Shown piece by piece: positions 13,665-16,330 of a stretch of DNA of 16,330 nucleotides. The notes under the pieces are model-generated. The model was not told where the DNA came from. It saw only the letters and a program-made list of their open reading frames with translations, and made no database searches. Origin of the DNA: Bacteroidetes bacterium UBA4416 (GTDB lineage: Bacteria; Bacteroidota; Bacteroidia; B-17B0; Aurantibacillaceae); the NCBI GenBank assembly GCA_002390745.1, contig DGQK01000033.1, forward strand, positions 2,169 to 18,498, written 5' to 3'. The first letter of the stretch is position 1. Each line of letters opens with the position of its first letter. Made by a program: the position numbers and the translations under genes.

Positions 13665-13681
13665 ATGTCCGGGCGCTTTGT

Positions 13682-14386
13682 TCAGGAAACATTGGTGTGC
13701 CTGATGAAGTCGAGAAAATCGCTGATCCTGCGCTGCGATACGGGGATCGTGACATCGTTTGCCAGGTTGATCTGCCCGTTGCGCTTCACGTCAATGGAGC
13801 GGATGTTCTTAATATTCACAATATAGTTGTGGTGTGTCCGGTAAAATTTAGTTGCCGGAAGCTCTTTTTCCACTTCGCCGATATTTTTCTCAAGCAGGAT
13901 GCGCTCCGTTTCTGTTGCCAGGTACGTGTTGGTTCCGGCGCTTTCGAAATAAAAGACCTCGTCGTAGCCGATGCTTTTTTTCTCACCGTTCAGAGTATAG
14001 GCATAGGCATGAGCCGCCTGCGGGGGCTTGACAGCCAGCAGCTTTTCGAGTTTGGCAACGCTGCTGATCAGTTCCTGCTCGTCGATAGGCTTCAGAAGAT
14101 AATCGACGGCATGCACTTTAAAGGCTTTGAGGGCGTACTCGCTGTAGGCTGTGGTGAAGATGATCTTCGGGCTATACGCCAGTTTTTCCACAATGTCGAA
14201 GCCGGTGCCGTTCTTTAGCCGGATGTCGAGAAATACCAGGTCCGGCTTCTGAGAATTGATCTTCTCTATGGCTTTTTCAACACTCCCTTCGTCCACAACG
14301 ATATCGAGCTGCGGGCAATTATGTTCAATGATTTTGCGAATAACAAGCCTGTTTTGTGGTTCATCATCAATAATGGCTATTTTCAT
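13682..14386 (-). CDS. LytTR-family response regulator
   Basis: A 234-residue regulator. The receiver domain (1-120) has acidic Asp7/Asp8, phospho-acceptor Asp54 in VFLDIRL, Thr79 in FTTAY and Lys99 in LLKP. The LytTR DNA-binding domain spans about 135-230 with the typical FYRTHHNYIVNIKNI segment. It is the expected partner of the upstream LytS-type kinase: phosphorylation should drive dimerisation and binding to paired promoter motifs. It lies downstream of the kinase on the same strand, separated by 194 nt mostly filled by an inverted-repeat element, so co-transcription may now be weakened. Only 52 nt separate the element from the ATG, too short for a confident promoter call. Targets are not evident from the window. 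Confidence 0.96.
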   Translation of the reverse strand: MKIAIIDDEPQNRLVIRKIIEHNCPQLDIVVDEGSVEKAIEKINSQKPDLVFLDIRLKNGTGFDIVEKLAYSPKIIFTTAYSEYALKAFKVHAVDYLLKPIDEQELISSVAKLEKLLAVKPPQAAHAYAYTLNGEKKSIGYDEVFYFESAGTNTYLATETERILLEKNIGEVEKELPATKFYRTHHNYIVNIKNIRSIDVKRNGQINLANDVTIPVSQRRISDFLDFIRHTNVS

Positions 14387-14438
14387 GAGTACGTGTGCGG
14401 GACTTGGATTTTATGATAAAAGTACTAATTTCCTGACT

Positions 14439-14600
14439 AGAAGCCATCTCAAAATACCTGTTGCCTCTTTGCGCGCCTTTTCCATTCATGCTTCGTTTCT
14501 TTTCCAGCCCAGACTACAAGAGTATGAGCTTCGAAAAGAGCCTCGCCTGAATGAAAAATCCTGCGCAAATAGCCTAAAACCTATTTTTGAGATGGCTTCT
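14439..14600. repeat. 162-bp inverted-repeat element (MITE-like) between kinase and regulator
   Basis: The ends AGAAGCCATCTCAAAA (14439-14454) and TTTTGAGATGGCTTCT (14585-14600) are perfect 16-bp inverted repeats. Inner arms also match imperfectly: TTTGCGC, CATTCAxGC and TCTTTTC blocks recur in mirrored order, so almost the whole 162 bp can fold into one long hairpin with its apex near 14516-14520. It contains no gene. This architecture is that of a MITE or a dispersed palindromic repeat. No clear target-site duplication was seen and the parent transposon family was not identified. The right arm overlaps the end of the kinase gene. Confidence 0.8.
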
Positions 14601-16330
14601 GATATTTTTTCGACATGGTGATGGTGACCTGTGTACCGCTGCTCTCCTGTGTTTCGGTATAGAGGTCGGTGATCCGGATGCTGCAATTATAATTGTAATA
14701 TTGTTTCAGGAGCATGCTTTTTTCCAGGGTAAGCCTCGTGCCTTTTGAAACATGCGAAAGGCCGGCGGAAAGCTTTCCGGAAGCAGCCCGCCCGATACCG
14801 TTGTCCTCTACCGTGCAGATGATGGATTCCGCATCCTGTATGATGTCTATCCGGAGCAGGCCCTGTTTGTTTTCGAGATGGGCAATGCCATGCTTGATGG
14901 CATTCTCGATATAAGGTTGAATGAAAAGGTGAGGGATCAGGGTGCCGGGGTCGATGTCGGGCGCTACGGTGATGGAATATTCCAGCTGTTTGCCCAATCT
15001 CATTTTTTCAAGTTCGATGTAGTTGATCATGAAGGTCATTTCCTGCCTGATCGGGATAAAGAGCTTTTCGGAGTTTTCCATGCTGTTGCGGATGAGCCGC
15101 GCAAGCTTGTTCAATCCTTCATTGGCGTTGGCAAAATCTTTTTCAAGGATGAAGTACTTGATTGTATTCATGCAGTTGAAGATAAAATGAGGATTCAGCT
15201 GCGCCTGGATCGCATTGAGCTCTACTTCGCTGATCTTGCGTTTGTAATATTCCTTTTGCTCTATTTTTTTCCGGTTGCTGCGGATACGCAGCATGGCAAA
15301 AGCGACTATAAGGGCAATCAGTGCAATGGCCGCCAGCACCTTAAACCAGAGTGTTTCATGGATGTAGGGAAGGATCTCGAAGGAATAGGATGTCACCCGG
15401 GGATTTCTGTCGTTGAAGCCGTCGATTGCCCTTACCTGGAATGTGTATTTGCCGGGAGGCAGCATTTTAAGGTATACCGAGGTTTGCTTTTGAGGAGTGC
15501 TCCATTCATAATTCGTTTCGCCGATGAGCTTATGCTGGAAGTAGGCATTGTTTTTTGTGGCGAAGTTCACGCATTCGAAATCAAACTGTATAGAGTAGGT
15601 ACTGCGCTCAAAGCTCTTCTGTGTTTTATCAGCCAGGGTATCGTTTATCCGGATGCTGCTGATCGTGGGCTGCATCTGCATATAGGCCGGTTTTTCGGGA
15701 ATGGTCTTCACCATGCCCTCGATGGTTGGGAAAATGAAATAGTCGTTGACCTTTACAAAATTGTTTTGAAAGCCTCCGTTAAATTCCGTGTTCAGGAAGC
15801 CTGATGTTTCGGTGTAATGAAAAGGGATGAGGTATGACAGCTTTTTCTGGTAGAAGTCGTTGAGGTCCTGCTCCGAAACCCTCCACAGGCCGCTGTTCGA
15901 GCTCATATAGAAAAAGCCGTAGCGGTCTTTGACGATACAGAAAACGTCTTCATACAGCATGCAGTTTTTCATCCCGTTGATGGAGGTGAACCCATTTTTG
16001 TCGTAGCAGAACAGGCCTGATCCGTAGGTCCCTATCCATACTTTTCCGGCTGCATCTTCGTAGAAAGCCCGCACTCCCTTTCCGTTGCAGCCTGCCGAAG
16101 TATCCAGCCTGGCAATGATGCTGTCGTTTTTCAGGATATAGGCCCCATTGACGCTTCCCACGCAGATGTTGCCGTTCCTAAGCTCGTAAAAGCAGTTGAT
16201 GGATTCACGGATACGCGGATTCAAAAAGGGCCTGATGTCCTGTTTGGTTTTTCCCCTCGCCATCCCCAGCTCTGTGCCGATCCAGATCATGCCTTTGGAA
16301 TCCTGGAAACAGGCATGCACGACGTTGTCG
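14581..16330 (-). CDS. LytS-type sensor histidine kinase with propeller and Y_Y_Y domain (5' part outside window)
   Basis: The frame runs off the right edge; an in-frame GTG at 16320 is internal, because the preceding codons continue a propeller blade (DNVV before HACFQD). Numbering from that GTG, four blade-like motifs are seen (MIWIGT, NICVGS, KVWIGT, FFYMSS, residues 11-138), then a Y_Y_Y domain (about 240-317), one TM (324-344) and a short coiled linker. The His_kinase block follows, with His378 in LNPHFIFN, then a HATPase with N-box IENAIKHG (Asn473) and G-box DNGIG (506-510). The propeller should sense an extracytoplasmic ligand and His378 phosphorylate the LytTR regulator downstream. 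There is no receiver domain in this chain. The last residues, QKPSQK, and the TAG stop come from the inverted-repeat element. Confidence 0.94.
   Translation of the reverse strand, partial: DNVVHACFQDSKGMIWIGTELGMARGKTKQDIRPFLNPRIRESINCFYELRNGNICVGSVNGAYILKNDSIIARLDTSAGCNGKGVRAFYEDAAGKVWIGTYGSGLFCYDKNGFTSINGMKNCMLYEDVFCIVKDRYGFFYMSSNSGLWRVSEQDLNDFYQKKLSYLIPFHYTETSGFLNTEFNGGFQNNFVKVNDYFIFPTIEGMVKTIPEKPAYMQMQPTISSIRINDTLADKTQKSFERSTYSIQFDFECVNFATKNNAYFQHKLIGETNYEWSTPQKQTSVYLKMLPPGKYTFQVRAIDGFNDRNPRVTSYSFEILPYIHETLWFKVLAAIALIALIVAFAMLRIRSNRKKIEQKEYYKRKISEVELNAIQAQLNPHFIFNCMNTIKYFILEKDFANANEGLNKLARLIRNSMENSEKLFIPIRQEMTFMINYIELEKMRLGKQLEYSITVAPDIDPGTLIPHLFIQPYIENAIKHGIAHLENKQGLLRIDIIQDAESIICTVEDNGIGRAASGKLSAGLSHVSKGTRLTLEKSMLLKQYYNYNCSIRITDLYTETQESSGTQVTITMSKKYQKPSQK

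Noticed and set aside
14752..15804. 350-codon open frame on the plus strand
   Set aside because: It is antisense to the histidine kinase, where all kinase motifs are intact in the minus frame.

Overview
The window looks like chromosomal DNA of a Bacteroidota bacterium, most likely a moderately GC-rich Chitinophagaceae/Sphingobacteriia-type lineage. The reasons are a secreted protein with a type IX secretion (T9SS) C-terminal sorting domain, signal peptides ending in NAQ/IAQ, A-rich leaders without clear Shine-Dalgarno sites, several TAnnTTTG-type -7 promoter boxes, and a LytS/LytTR two-component pair whose kinase carries a propeller plus a Y_Y_Y domain. No rRNA, tRNA, CRISPR array, transposase or phage gene was seen.

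Layout, left to right. (1) 75-2969 (+): a 964-residue T9SS cargo/adhesin-like protein built from a beta-rich N-terminal domain, an FnIII domain and six near-identical 70-residue Ig-like repeats. A strong terminator follows, then a divergent cold-shock-domain protein (3050-3256, +). (2) 10380-3267 (-): a tightly packed operon, in transcription order DUF58 membrane protein, eight-TM transglutaminase, MoxR AAA+ ATPase, secreted helical-repeat protein. Junctions of 1 and 2 nt join the first three genes. The last gene is set off by a 15-bp perfect inverted repeat that ends 8 nt before its likely start codon. (3) 10726-11157 (-): a small three-TM protein of unknown role. (4) 11491-12117 (+): a 2H phosphoesterase (2'-5' RNA ligase/CPDase superfamily) with an N-terminal QLSLF, the consensus beta-sliding-clamp-binding peptide. 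Two TTTTCCACA boxes exactly 21 bp apart lie upstream. (5) 12139-12777 (-) RluA-type pseudouridine synthase, divergent from a single-domain response regulator (12887-13291, +). (6) 13440-13607 (+): an unannotated-looking 55-residue peptide gene ending in CEFCSS, with a perfect -7 box upstream and a bidirectional terminator downstream. (7) 16330-13682 (-): a LytS-type histidine kinase (its 5' end lies beyond the window) and its LytTR response regulator. They are separated by a 162-bp inverted-repeat, MITE-like element whose right end supplies the kinase's last codons and stop.

How they may work together (inference): the DUF58-transglutaminase-MoxR-TPR set is a classic envelope-associated MoxR module, with the ATPase in the cytosol, two membrane partners and a secreted repeat protein. 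The DUF58 protein appears to lack a MIDAS metal site, while the transglutaminase keeps a full Cys-His-Asp triad. The kinase/LytTR pair is an envelope-sensing switch, and the cysteine-tailed peptide converges on it. The best candidates for something undescribed are the clamp-motif 2H enzyme with its paired boxes, the 55-residue peptide, the hairpin in front of the operon's last gene, and the MITE-like element that ends the kinase gene.
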